From the NCBI GenBank assembly GCA_003278225.1, contig QCGC01000005.1:1-64000 (forward strand): a DNA stretch of 64,000 nucleotides, given 5' to 3'. Within the stretch, counting starts at the first letter, position 1. The number at the start of each line of letters is the position of its first letter. The notes under the pieces were generated by a model that had not been told where the DNA came from, did not search any database, and was given only the letters and a program-made list of their open reading frames with translations. This DNA is from Prochlorococcus sp. AG-363-P01. Lineage in GTDB: Bacteria; Cyanobacteriota; Cyanobacteriia; PCC-6307; Cyanobiaceae. The translations under genes were made by a program, and so were the position numbers. Positions 38,490 through 48,066 of this stretch are shown in pieces.

Positions 38490-39914
38490 ATGGCTCAATT
38501 TGAAAAGCTGATCCCTCCCAACGAAGGGCAAGCCATTCAATTCCTGAACGGCAGCCCAGTCGTTCCCAACAACCCAATCATTCCATTCATCCGTGGAGAT
38601 GGCACAGGTGTAGATATCTGGCCTGCCACCCAAGCCGTATTGGATGCTGCCATCAAAACAGCCTATGGCAATCAGCGTCATATTGAATGGTTCAAAGTGT
38701 ATGCCGGCGACGAAGCTTGTGATCTATATGGAACCTATCAATATCTTCCAAAAGATACTCTTGAGGCAATTCGCACTTATGGAGTTGCTATTAAAGGCCC
38801 TTTAACTACTCCTGTAGGTGGAGGAATTCGTTCATTAAATGTTGCATTAAGACAAATCTTCGACCTGTATTCATGTGTTCGACCCTGTCGTTATTACGAG
38901 GGGACACCAAGCCCACATAAGCGACCTCAAGATTTAGATGTGATCGTTTATCGAGAAAATACTGAAGATATCTATATGGGAATCGAATGGGAGTCTAGCG
39001 ATCCAGTATGTATAAACTTAATAAAACAACTTAATGAGAACGTAATTCCTTTAAATGGAAAACTAAAAGAGCGACAGATTCCTCAAGATTCCGCAATAGG
39101 TATTAAGCCAGTTAGTAAAAAAGGTAGTCAAAGACATATCCGCAAGGCAATCCAACATGCCTCAAGACTTTCAGGAAAGAAACGTCATGTAACCCTTGTT
39201 CATAAGGGAAATATCATGAAATTTACTGAAGGTGCTTTTAGAGATTGGGGGTATGAATTAGCTACTACTGAGTTCCGTGATTTATGTATTACTGAAAGAG
39301 AAATCTGGATTCTAGAAAATGCAATGCATAACTCATCAATAAGTATTGAGGAAAATGCAAAGTTAATTGACCCAGGGTTCTCATCTCTAACTGAAAAGAA
39401 AAAACAAGAAATTTGCAACGAAGTGAAATCAGTTATAGAGACAATTGGCACAAGTCATGGAAATGGTAAATGGCATGAAATGATAAAAGTGGATGATCGA
39501 ATTGCAGACAGCATATTTCAACAAATTCAAACAAGACCTCAAGAATATTCAATACTTGCAACTTTGAACCTTAATGGTGACTATATTTCAGATGCAGCTG
39601 CTGCAATTGTGGGTGGTCTTGGTATGGCACCAGGAGCAAATATAGGTAATGAAGCTGCAATCTTTGAGGCCACACATGGGACTGCTCCTAAGCATGCTGG
39701 GCTGGATAGAATTAACCCAGGATCTGTAATTCTTAGTGGTGTGATGATGTTGGAATTTCTTGGCTGGCAAGAAGCAGCCGACTTAATTTCCAAAGGAATC
39801 AGTCAATCAATTTCAGATCAAAAAGTTACCTACGACCTTGCTCGTCTTCTGAATCCCCCTGTCGAACCTTTAAGTTGTAGTGGATTTGCAAAATCAATCA
39901 TTGATCGATTCTAA
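38490..39914 (+). CDS. icd: isocitrate dehydrogenase (NADP+)
   Basis: Makes 2-oxoglutarate, the cyanobacterial signal of nitrogen status, from isocitrate. The 474 residues match the bacterial homodimer, with PVGGGIRSLNVALRQ (substrate Ser loop), YRENTEDIYMGIEWE, THGTAPKHAGLDRINPGSV and IVGGLGMAPGANIG. Longer than E. coli Icd (416) by an inserted region, as usual in cyanobacteria. No NtcA box (GTA-N8-TAC) is apparent in the 139 bp upstream. Confidence 0.96.
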   Translation: MAQFEKLIPPNEGQAIQFLNGSPVVPNNPIIPFIRGDGTGVDIWPATQAVLDAAIKTAYGNQRHIEWFKVYAGDEACDLYGTYQYLPKDTLEAIRTYGVAIKGPLTTPVGGGIRSLNVALRQIFDLYSCVRPCRYYEGTPSPHKRPQDLDVIVYRENTEDIYMGIEWESSDPVCINLIKQLNENVIPLNGKLKERQIPQDSAIGIKPVSKKGSQRHIRKAIQHASRLSGKKRHVTLVHKGNIMKFTEGAFRDWGYELATTEFRDLCITEREIWILENAMHNSSISIEENAKLIDPGFSSLTEKKKQEICNEVKSVIETIGTSHGNGKWHEMIKVDDRIADSIFQQIQTRPQEYSILATLNLNGDYISDAAAAIVGGLGMAPGANIGNEAAIFEATHGTAPKHAGLDRINPGSVILSGVMMLEFLGWQEAADLISKGISQSISDQKVTYDLARLLNPPVEPLSCSGFAKSIIDRF

Positions 39915-39979
39915 TTAAATCAAAAATATTTTCAGATCACTTTCAATTATTACTAAAGATATTTCTTCCTCCAATAATA

Positions 39980-41338
39980 TTAATTTAAACCTTCCATTAT
40001 TCTCCATGCAGATAAAAGTGTTTGCTGATCACCTAAGTTTCCTGGAAAAGTAACTATTGGCAAACCTCTTGCTAATAAGTAACCATCCGCACATACAAGA
40101 GATAATCCTGGTAATAATTGGCCCTTTAATTGGACTGAATCAAGATTCAAACCCTTTTCTAAAAAAACATTTGTTGTGATACCTCCTTTACTAATAATAT
40201 ATCCTAAAGTTGGTGTAATCTTAGCAACAATATTAGCCATAAAGTATGCTATTTTATTACCAAGATTAGTCGTGTCTTTTGAAGATTCGTAGTGAAGTCC
40301 ACCACGACTTGAATAAAAAACAGGTGTTTTATTTAAAGCTATAATATGCCTTAGTTTTTCCAATAATTGATTCTCTAAGTCAAAAAGAATCCGTTGTGTT
40401 GATCTGGTCTCAAAAGCATTAGCGATCTCCTGAACTTGGAGCTCAAGGCCAGTGCAGGAGTCTTGCCTAAGTAACATTTTTAGTTGTTGATCAGCAAGTG
40501 CAACATAAGACCCTACCATTACTAATCCAGGCTTCAATTGACCAGATTTAGTCTTAAGCCTGAAAGCAGAAAACTTTTCAGGATGATGAAATTGAACAGG
40601 AGAATTCGCTAAGCCATTTATGAAGCTTGCAGCAGAGCGAAAAAGAAACCTTTTTTGTCTTTGCAAACTTCTAACTGCCTGTCCTAAAGCAGCCAATTGA
40701 GAAGGGAGTTCAGCATCAACAACAACTGATTGATTCCCAGAGAGTGCTATCAAGCAATCAACCAGCTTTTTCATCCCAACTGCTGACTGGCCCGCTTCAT
40801 CAAGTAATTGAGTCGTGAGGCGAACAACATTTTCAGCAACTATCGCACCCTTGCTCTTTTCCTCTAACCAAAGATCTAAGGCACTAGTGGAATATCCAAA
40901 AGTCTGATCACGTGCAAACTCTGTCTTATGCACTGGGCAACCATGAAGCAAATGCACACCATTAACCGTAGTTCGTCCACCTTCAAAAAAGGCAGGGATA
41001 TGGAAAGTGGCATCAAAAGGACCCAAGATTTCATTGATAATTTTTGGTTCTAGAACACCATGTCCACGAAGAGTGGAATCCCCTCGACTAACAAAAAAAA
41101 CATCTTCTAGAGAAAAACAAACATCCTTGAGCGCATGATTAATTGATTGACAAGTTTGACGAATTCGATTCTCTGCTGCCTCAGCAGACATTGAACGTGT
41201 ATTAACTAATAAAAATAGCAAAGAAGATGAATGATTAAGAGCATTAATCAAAGCCTGTTGATCCCAACGCAAAAGAAGTGGACAATCACAAACAGTCTGA
41301 GAACCTGTGGGGTCATCATCGAAGATTACAACCTTCAT
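39980..41338 (-). CDS. DUF1537 four-carbon sugar-acid kinase family protein
   Basis: A 452-residue protein starting MKVVIFDDDPTGSQTVCDCP, the DDLTGA-like N-terminal motif of the family. Other marks are FVSRGDSTLRGHG, HIPAFFEGGRTTV with GVHLLHGCPVHKTEFARDQ, and C-terminal ISKGGITTNVF and PIVTFPGNLGD. Known members (OtnK, DtnK, LtnK) phosphorylate 3-dehydro four-carbon acids before a decarboxylase. No partner dehydrogenase or aldolase is beside it. A longer in-frame start (41416) overlaps the neighbour, so I chose the ATG at 41338. It follows the FMN oxidase by 43 nt. Confidence 0.82.
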   Translation of the reverse strand: MKVVIFDDDPTGSQTVCDCPLLLRWDQQALINALNHSSSLLFLLVNTRSMSAEAAENRIRQTCQSINHALKDVCFSLEDVFFVSRGDSTLRGHGVLEPKIINEILGPFDATFHIPAFFEGGRTTVNGVHLLHGCPVHKTEFARDQTFGYSTSALDLWLEEKSKGAIVAENVVRLTTQLLDEAGQSAVGMKKLVDCLIALSGNQSVVVDAELPSQLAALGQAVRSLQRQKRFLFRSAASFINGLANSPVQFHHPEKFSAFRLKTKSGQLKPGLVMVGSYVALADQQLKMLLRQDSCTGLELQVQEIANAFETRSTQRILFDLENQLLEKLRHIIALNKTPVFYSSRGGLHYESSKDTTNLGNKIAYFMANIVAKITPTLGYIISKGGITTNVFLEKGLNLDSVQLKGQLLPGLSLVCADGYLLARGLPIVTFPGNLGDQQTLLSAWRIMEGLN

Positions 41339-41381
41339 AAATAATCTTTTTAATAACCAATTAGCTATTGACCTTTTAAAA

Positions 41382-42560
41382 CTAATACTGCTTCCAACTA
41401 TCAGGAATCCTAACAAAAGAAGAATCTAATTGAGCTATCGATTCGCATCCTAAAAGCTTCATTGTACGGATAATATCTGTTCGAATAATCTCAATGGCTC
41501 TAGCAACACCAGGTCCGCCACCTGCAGCAAGGCCATAAGCATAGGCCCTGCCTATAAGCACACCCTTTGCTCCTAAGCAGATTGCTTTAACAACATCACT
41601 ACCTCTACGAATTCCTCCGTCTAAAAGAACATCTATTCGATCATTTACAGCATCAACAATCTCAGGAAGAACCCTGATTGTAGGCGCAACGCTATCCAAT
41701 TGTCTGGCTCCATGATTGGAAACTACTATTGCATCTACACCTAATTCAACTGCTTTTCTTGCATCATCACCTATATGAATTCCCTTAACAATAATTTTTC
41801 CACCCCATGCCTCTCGAATCCATGCCAAATCATCCCAGGTAACAACTGATTGCTCTAACGCTGGTCCTATTTCGGTGTATCCCATTGGTCCATCGTCTAA
41901 TTGAACATTTGGAAAACTCATTAACCCTCCATCTCCAAGCCATTGCGACAACCAACAAGGTTTCACTAACATTTGTGAGATATAAGGCAGCATTGTGATC
42001 GGATTCATTGATAACAACTCCTTAGTACCATTCCGAACATCACGTTCTCGCAAACCAGATACTGGCGTATCTATAGTTACAACTATTGCGGAGAAACCTG
42101 CCGATTTTGCTCTTTCAATAGTTTTTAAAGCAACATCCTTACCTCCAAGAAGGTAAAGCTGATACCAAGCAGGAAAATTTGTTGCTGCTTTTACTTCCTC
42201 TAATCTACAACCAGAAAGAGTTGAGAGTGTATAACCAGTACCTGCACTTCCTGCCTCACGAGCAGCAACAACTTCACCTTTAGGATAAAACATCCTGCTA
42301 CTTCCTACTGGTGCAAGAAGGAAGGGAAGTTCAAATTTTTGATCTATAACTTTTATTCCTAAATCACAAGAAGGAGTCGCAACTGCACATCTAGGTCGAA
42401 AATATATGTCGTTATATGCAGTACAGTTTTGCAATAAAGTTTGCTCTCTATCAGCGCCGCTATCTATATAATCAAAAACCATCTGAGGTAGTCGATTTTT
42501 GGCTAAAACACGTAGATCTCCAACATTTACTACGCTTGGAGCTCCCACATTCCCACCCAT
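41382..42560 (-). CDS. FMN-dependent alpha-hydroxyacid oxidase/dehydrogenase (LldD/glycolate oxidase family)
   Basis: A 392-residue TIM-barrel flavoprotein: MVFDYIDSGADRE, FLLAPVGSSRMFYPKGEV, WYQLYLLGG, VVTIDTPVSGLRERDVRNG, the catalytic VVSNHGARQLD His and LLDGGIRRGSDVVKAI. It oxidises L-lactate, glycolate or similar 2-hydroxy acids, with O2 or another acceptor. The residues distinguishing glycolate from lactate oxidases cannot be judged reliably by eye. Placed between an E. coli-type D-lactate dehydrogenase and the DUF1537 kinase, so one hydroxyacid catabolic block is likely. Confidence 0.88.
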   Translation of the reverse strand: MGGNVGAPSVVNVGDLRVLAKNRLPQMVFDYIDSGADREQTLLQNCTAYNDIYFRPRCAVATPSCDLGIKVIDQKFELPFLLAPVGSSRMFYPKGEVVAAREAGSAGTGYTLSTLSGCRLEEVKAATNFPAWYQLYLLGGKDVALKTIERAKSAGFSAIVVTIDTPVSGLRERDVRNGTKELLSMNPITMLPYISQMLVKPCWLSQWLGDGGLMSFPNVQLDDGPMGYTEIGPALEQSVVTWDDLAWIREAWGGKIIVKGIHIGDDARKAVELGVDAIVVSNHGARQLDSVAPTIRVLPEIVDAVNDRIDVLLDGGIRRGSDVVKAICLGAKGVLIGRAYAYGLAAGGGPGVARAIEIIRTDIIRTMKLLGCESIAQLDSSFVRIPDSWKQY

Positions 42561-42673
42561 CGAGATAAATGACGAAATAATATATTCATTCTACGAGATA
42601 TCAGCAATCCATGCAGGAAGCTACGCATAAATGAGAAATTTCTCAACTCCAAAAACAAACTGGAAGATTAAAA

Positions 42674-44389
42674 TCACTTATAATACTTTTTTTTAGATGT
42701 TCTTCCTATACCAGGATTAAAAGTATTAGTGGGGTCTAAGCCACGGTAAAAGTTAATCAAGCATGGATCTGCTTTATATAAATGGCCTACATTGTGCTCA
42801 GCTGGGTATTTTGCATTATTCCTATCTAAAATCTTTAAGATTTGATCTTTCAAGAGATTAGAGTCAACTCCCTTTTTAAGGACAAAATCCCAATGAAAAA
42901 CCATACATAAAAAATGACCTAACTGAAAAGTTTCTGCCATTTGAGATATTACTTCAGTTGGAAGCAAGTCATTCCAAGTAGAGCAATTCCTTGGTAGGGC
43001 TATATCTAATGGCAAAAGTTCTCCTACATTAGCTGAATTTAATATACGATATCTAGTCGGCGCCGCTCCTGCGACATATCGATGCAGAAGTGCGTCATTT
43101 CCTTCAGATTTAGTACATGAAATATACTCATATTGATCCTGATTAGAAGTCACTAACTCCAACAGATTCTGGGTAAGTGAAATAGATTCGTCACTTGCTA
43201 AAATCAACATATAATGTTCATATTTATCACGAAAATTACGTAGCCTAATTGGAAGGTGATCAGGCAAAAGATTCGCTAGAAATTGTAAGGCCTTATCAGC
43301 GAAGTGTTTTGGTAAGAAAGAAATTTTTTCAGTAATTTGATCCACACGTCTTTTTATAGATAAAAGTCTTGGCAAGAATTTTGTGCCAAAGTATTTAATA
43401 AAAATAAATGTATCTTTGCAATATTTATCTGATCCATCAAAATAACTACGGTGCATGTATTCACCCATATCAGGCAAATGATCAAATCCAGATAAAATAC
43501 TCTTCCTTAGATCGGTCAAATGTTTTGGATCATTTGTGCCAACGAAGTAAACTTGTTCTTTTTTGGGAAGTAAAAAAGTATCAACTCTTACGGCAAAGAC
43601 AGCAATTTTACCTGCACAGCCACTTGCCTCATAAAGGCGTCTATTATCAGCGTTGAATCTAGCAGGTGTATTTGCCTGAATATTTCTAACACGCTTTTTA
43701 TATTCTTGATCAGATGCCATTTTTGTTGTATTTGGCAAGTTATTTAGCTCAAAATTAGACGATTCCAAATTAGTAAGTATCTCCTCAGGCGTATTGCCTA
43801 AGTTAATTCCAAGATGATTAACTAGTTCTAGACTTCCTTCATCATTTAATCTTGCAAATAAAGATAACTCTGTATAGGCAGGGCCCCGATTAACTAAGTT
43901 CCCGCCAGAATTATTGCACACACCACCAACAATTGAAGCGCCAATACAAGAAGAACCTATTACAGAATGTGGGCCTCTACCTAGTGGTAGTAGTTTTTCT
44001 TCTAACTGATATAAAGTTGAACCCGGAAATGCAATAATTTGAGAGGCATTATTTAGCAAAACCAACTGATCAAGTTGAAGAGTATTGATAATGACAATAT
44101 CACGATCATAATTGTCTCCATCTGGAGTTGAGCCCCCAGTTAAACCAGTATTAGCAGCTTGCATAATAATAACCTTATTAAAAGAGATACATACTTCTAA
44201 TGTTTGCCACAATTGCAACAAGTTCTTTGGGAAGAGCACAGCACAGGCTTCTCCACTCCCAACACGAATGCCTGTGCTGTAAAAGCGAATCTTCTCCTGC
44301 TGAGTTAATACTGACTCTTTTTCAAGAATAGTAAATAAAGAATTTTGGAAGTCATCCAACTGATTATTGATCATAGAAAAAAAAGTCAT
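42674..44389 (-). CDS. dld: D-lactate dehydrogenase, quinone-dependent, FAD-binding (Dld)
   Basis: A 571-residue protein, exactly the length of E. coli Dld. It has an FAD-binding_4 domain (AANTGLTGGSTPDGDNYDRD, GSSCIGASIVGGVCNNSGGN) and a long C-terminal part with FIKYFGTKFLPR (peripheral membrane domain), ending GLDPTNTFNPGIG, as in E. coli Dld. It feeds electrons from D-lactate to quinone at the membrane. Fairly unusual in a small picocyanobacterial genome. It starts the block Dld, FMN oxidase, DUF1537 kinase. Confidence 0.9.
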   Translation of the reverse strand: MTFFSMINNQLDDFQNSLFTILEKESVLTQQEKIRFYSTGIRVGSGEACAVLFPKNLLQLWQTLEVCISFNKVIIMQAANTGLTGGSTPDGDNYDRDIVIINTLQLDQLVLLNNASQIIAFPGSTLYQLEEKLLPLGRGPHSVIGSSCIGASIVGGVCNNSGGNLVNRGPAYTELSLFARLNDEGSLELVNHLGINLGNTPEEILTNLESSNFELNNLPNTTKMASDQEYKKRVRNIQANTPARFNADNRRLYEASGCAGKIAVFAVRVDTFLLPKKEQVYFVGTNDPKHLTDLRKSILSGFDHLPDMGEYMHRSYFDGSDKYCKDTFIFIKYFGTKFLPRLLSIKRRVDQITEKISFLPKHFADKALQFLANLLPDHLPIRLRNFRDKYEHYMLILASDESISLTQNLLELVTSNQDQYEYISCTKSEGNDALLHRYVAGAAPTRYRILNSANVGELLPLDIALPRNCSTWNDLLPTEVISQMAETFQLGHFLCMVFHWDFVLKKGVDSNLLKDQILKILDRNNAKYPAEHNVGHLYKADPCLINFYRGLDPTNTFNPGIGRTSKKKYYK

Positions 44390-44484
44390 CTATAATTAAG
44401 AGCAGATACCCATAAAATAAACTCAGAAAATCAATCTGCAAGAACCATAATTTTATATTTAAAAAAAAAAATAGCCAAATAAAC

Positions 44485-45339
44485 TTAATCAACTAGAAAT
44501 CTACACTGAAGCATTTGTTGAGCTCCCGGCTCTAGTAAAAGTGTACGCTCACCAGTGATCAAAGATTCTCTTGGGCTTGTCCATGCCTCCAAACAAACCA
44601 TCTTTCTAGGAGGATCTGTCCAAACAACAGTTAAGTCCATAGGTTCTTGATGCTGTAAAGAAATGCGCCTTCCGTTCAATAAATCCTGAAGGGTTACGAC
44701 TTTCGAAGGTCCACATATGAAATCAACTCCTTTCATTAAATCTGCCAATTGATTATCAGTATCACTTTCCATACTGTTTAGATGATTAATACAAGTAGAA
44801 GGTAAAGCCAGAATTTCCGTTTTTCCCAAATCCATCACATTAAAATATGGATGCAATCCAAAAGAGAACGGCATCTTTTCTTGGCTACGATTCTCAATGT
44901 TAATCTTAAAGTCAAGTGCATTTTTTTCTAAAGTAACTTTAATAGCAATATTAAAAAAGTATGGATAAACAGAACGAGTTAATTCAGAATCAAAGAGACT
45001 TAACAAAAAACCATTTTGACCATCAATAAACTTTATTTGCCAATCAGAATCTCTTGCAAATCCATGTTGTTTTAGTATAAAATTTTTATTGGCTAATGGT
45101 AAGCAATTACCAGGTAAGTTTCCGCAAATAGGGAATAAAATAGGAATTCCACCTCTAACACTTTTTCCTTTCTGAGAAAATCGCTCAAAATCAAAATAAA
45201 GAATTTCCATTCCATTACATTGCCATTCGGTAATCAAACCACCGCATTCAGGAACGATCCGCAAGCGATTTCCTAAATCAATATCTAATAACTCCCAATG
45301 ATTATAAGGTAACTCCTTTTTAGAGAAAATAGTTGCCAT
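44485..45339 (-). CDS. aldose 1-epimerase-like (D-hexose-6-phosphate mutarotase) protein
   Basis: A 284-residue galactose-mutarotase fold: WELLDIDLGNRLRIVPECGG, VRGGIPILFPICG, KQHGFARDSDW (with a conserved His), PFSFGLHPYFNV (second His) and ECG. This is closest to the YeaD/hexose-6-phosphate mutarotase group, which interconverts alpha and beta anomers. The ATG is at 45339. The gene is on the same strand, 95 nt upstream of dld; whether it belongs to the same block is uncertain. Confidence 0.82.
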   Translation of the reverse strand: MATIFSKKELPYNHWELLDIDLGNRLRIVPECGGLITEWQCNGMEILYFDFERFSQKGKSVRGGIPILFPICGNLPGNCLPLANKNFILKQHGFARDSDWQIKFIDGQNGFLLSLFDSELTRSVYPYFFNIAIKVTLEKNALDFKINIENRSQEKMPFSFGLHPYFNVMDLGKTEILALPSTCINHLNSMESDTDNQLADLMKGVDFICGPSKVVTLQDLLNGRRISLQHQEPMDLTVVWTDPPRKMVCLEAWTSPRESLITGERTLLLEPGAQQMLQCRFLVD

Positions 45340-45383
45340 CAATAAGTGGTTAAGTAGTTAGCCAAGTTACAAATAAAAACATA

Positions 45384-46334
45384 TTAACTATCTTTTAACC
45401 AATCAATCATTTCTTCATTAACCCGGTCTGGTATCTCATCATGAGGACAGTGACCAGCGTTTAATAACACCTCTTTAACTTCTAAAGAAGCCTTCAGTGC
45501 AAACGTGCGGAATTTATCCTGCTTGGCTTTAGCATTTCTTAGCCAGGGATCGCTATCACCCCAAAGTAATAAAAGTGGAGATTGTAAGTCTTCAAATAAT
45601 TCATCTATAGGCTTGCCTTTTAGTCCTCGGGCCTGAAAAACTTTTTGAAATACTTGAAAAGCTCCTGGATCAAGCGAAGGTCGCCGAATCGATTCAATTA
45701 AATAATCATCAACATTGGTAGGGTCGATATAAACCTGTTGAAGAGTTTTTTTAATTACACCAGGTCTACGCAAATTTTCAAAAATCAATCTCTGCATGAA
45801 TGGGTAAACAACCCACTTCACAACAAGATCTCTGGAGAGACCAAGCCCAATCATCTGACGCACTCTAGAGCCTAAATCTTTGGGCTTTGAAACAAACTTT
45901 TCATCACTAAAATAACCAGCGGCATTGAGTAAAACAACACCAGCAGAATCACCTTCAAGAGCTGCTCCTGCAGCTAAAGCTGCATATCCACCAAGAGAGT
46001 TGCCAACAATCACGGTAGGTCTTGCAATTCGCTCTTTGACATACGCAACAACTTGTTCCTTCCACAATTCACCTCCATATTCCAATTCAGAAGGCTTAGC
46101 ACTTCGCCCAAAACCAAGTAAGTCAATCGCATGCACTTCATAAGTTTTCGCGAGCTCTGGAATGTTGTGCCTCCAGTGATCTGTTGAAGCCCCAAAACCA
46201 TGCACAAGCAAGACAGCAGGTCCAATTTTGTGGGCTTCGTCCTGAGACAAGTGCGGAGGACTACTACTCACGGAATAAACATCATGACCTAAATAGTTCC
46301 AAGGAGCATTTGGAGTGGCGGCCAAAACAGACAT
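45384..46334 (-). CDS. alpha/beta hydrolase
   Basis: A 316-residue hydrolase: oxyanion LLVHGFGASTDHWR, IDLLGFGRSAKP, the nucleophile elbow VGNSLGGYAALA, acid region LLLWGDSDPWLR and the final His in LNAGHCPHDEIP. It is like chloroplast/cyanobacterial hydrolases near chlorophyll or lipid metabolism, substrate unknown. I start it at the ATG 46334; the frame runs 18 residues further upstream but they are not conserved. Confidence 0.85.
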   Translation of the reverse strand: MSVLAATPNAPWNYLGHDVYSVSSSPPHLSQDEAHKIGPAVLLVHGFGASTDHWRHNIPELAKTYEVHAIDLLGFGRSAKPSELEYGGELWKEQVVAYVKERIARPTVIVGNSLGGYAALAAGAALEGDSAGVVLLNAAGYFSDEKFVSKPKDLGSRVRQMIGLGLSRDLVVKWVVYPFMQRLIFENLRRPGVIKKTLQQVYIDPTNVDDYLIESIRRPSLDPGAFQVFQKVFQARGLKGKPIDELFEDLQSPLLLLWGDSDPWLRNAKAKQDKFRTFALKASLEVKEVLLNAGHCPHDEIPDRVNEEMIDWLKDS

Positions 46335-46463
46335 GAAAAATTGACATCTATTGACTAAGGATTGAGATGCTAAACAATTAAGTCTCAATAAGTCAGTTAA
46401 TTATTTAATTGCTGATGGTTAGCTTCAAACCATCCAAAACCTCAATGGATTGAAACTAGTAAT

Positions 46464-47837
46464 CTAAACAAGTCCTACAGGATTAGCGGCTACCTCATCG
46501 GGTATCGAATTACCCCCACCAGGGGTTTTATCTTTAAGCACAATTCGGAGTAAAACTGGTGCAAGAAAAGTAGTACCGATAACCATCAATAAAACCGCAG
46601 CTTCTAAAGAAGGTCCCAAAAGACCAGCACTGGTCCCAAGACCTAGGAATATCAAACCAACCTCACCCCGAGGCATCATTCCTAACCCGACAACTAAGCG
46701 ATCGGTTGGCTTATCAATTAAGAAGCACCATCCTGCCGCAACCTTTCCAACAATCGCAATAACCAACATAAATCCTGCAACAACCAATGCAGATCGACTA
46801 GTTGGATCTAATGGATTAATCACTGAAAGATCCATTCCTGCGCCAACAAGAACGAAGAAAATGGTTGCAAAAAGGGAAACAAGAGGCAAAACCGATTGCT
46901 GAATAGCATGATTATTCTTAGAGCTACTTAATATCAAACCAGCAGCAAAAGCACCTAAAGCTGCTTCTAAACCAATAGCAGTAGCTATAAAACAACTCAA
47001 AACAAGAATTACGAAAGCAGCCACTACAACTGCCCCAGGCGCCTTAAGCCTCTCGAGTACCCAGTCAAAAGCTGGAGCAGCAGTTCTACTAAGGACTATG
47101 GCAGCAACAACAAATAAAGTGGCAGCAACAACAAGTTTGATAATCGGAGCAATTTCTAATGAGCCCCCTGTTGCCAAAGCAACCACTACTGCAAGGATCA
47201 CTATGCCCAAGATGTCATCCAGTACTGCTGCACCTATAACAATCTGTCCTTCTCTTGTTTTGAGATAACCAAGCTCTCCAAAAACACTTGCAGTTATCCC
47301 AATACTGGTAGCCGTCATAGAGGCACCAGCAAATACTGCAGGTATCAAATCCACCTGGAAGATAAACATCAAACCAAGTGTTCCAAAGGCAAATGGCAAA
47401 ATCACACCAGCCATAGCAACTGTGAATGCTTGAGCGCCCACCGCAACAAGTTCTTCCAGTTCACTTTCAAGACCAGTGAGAAAAAGTAAGGCATACAACC
47501 CAAGTGTTGCTACTGCCTGTAGAGACGGGAATGTTTCAAAATACAAATCAGGCACTGCTTCAGGAGGAACCGAAGCCAAAGCACTAATCGCATTTATCAA
47601 GCCCTGATTCAAATGCGCACCTGTAGTAGGGGGTATAAGAAGATGCAAACCCGAAGCACCTATCAAAACTCCTGCCAAAAGTTCTCCAACAATTGTTGGC
47701 AAGCTCACTCTGACCAAAAACTCAGCCAAAGTCCTGGCAGCAATAAAAATAAGAAGAAAATTAATAACACCAATTAATGTTTCTGCTACCTCGACATCGT
47801 GCGTACTCAAAACTGACAACAGCTGTGGCAAATACAT
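46464..47837 (-). CDS. CPA2-family cation:proton antiporter
   Basis: A 457-residue polytopic membrane protein with about twelve hydrophobic segments. Family marks are FLVRVSLPTIVGELLAGVLIG, GLESELEELV, GASMTATSIGITASV, LDDILGIVILAVV (two acidic residues typical of the Na+/K+/H+ antiporter centre), ALGAFAAGLILS, and MMPRGEVGLIF. It moves Na+ or K+ against protons. Regulatory TrkA domains are absent. Specific ion unknown. Confidence 0.9.
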   Translation of the reverse strand: MYLPQLLSVLSTHDVEVAETLIGVINFLLIFIAARTLAEFLVRVSLPTIVGELLAGVLIGASGLHLLIPPTTGAHLNQGLINAISALASVPPEAVPDLYFETFPSLQAVATLGLYALLFLTGLESELEELVAVGAQAFTVAMAGVILPFAFGTLGLMFIFQVDLIPAVFAGASMTATSIGITASVFGELGYLKTREGQIVIGAAVLDDILGIVILAVVVALATGGSLEIAPIIKLVVAATLFVVAAIVLSRTAAPAFDWVLERLKAPGAVVVAAFVILVLSCFIATAIGLEAALGAFAAGLILSSSKNNHAIQQSVLPLVSLFATIFFVLVGAGMDLSVINPLDPTSRSALVVAGFMLVIAIVGKVAAGWCFLIDKPTDRLVVGLGMMPRGEVGLIFLGLGTSAGLLGPSLEAAVLLMVIGTTFLAPVLLRIVLKDKTPGGGNSIPDEVAANPVGLV

Positions 47838-48066
47838 AACCCAAGTCTTTCGAAATCTTTTTATTGTTGAAACATAGGTGACTGCGAAGCCAATTCTTGT
47901 GATTTTGATTACTAAAAATAATCTTTCTTCGCTCGTGTGGATCTGAAGTTACTAAGTCCCCTAACTGGAAAGTAGAAGCTACTGTCCATCGAGATCAACG
48001 AAAATTCCCGACGTCCATCGGGAGCACTCTTCTAAGGAAAGTTAATCAATCAACTTTTATGTCGTC

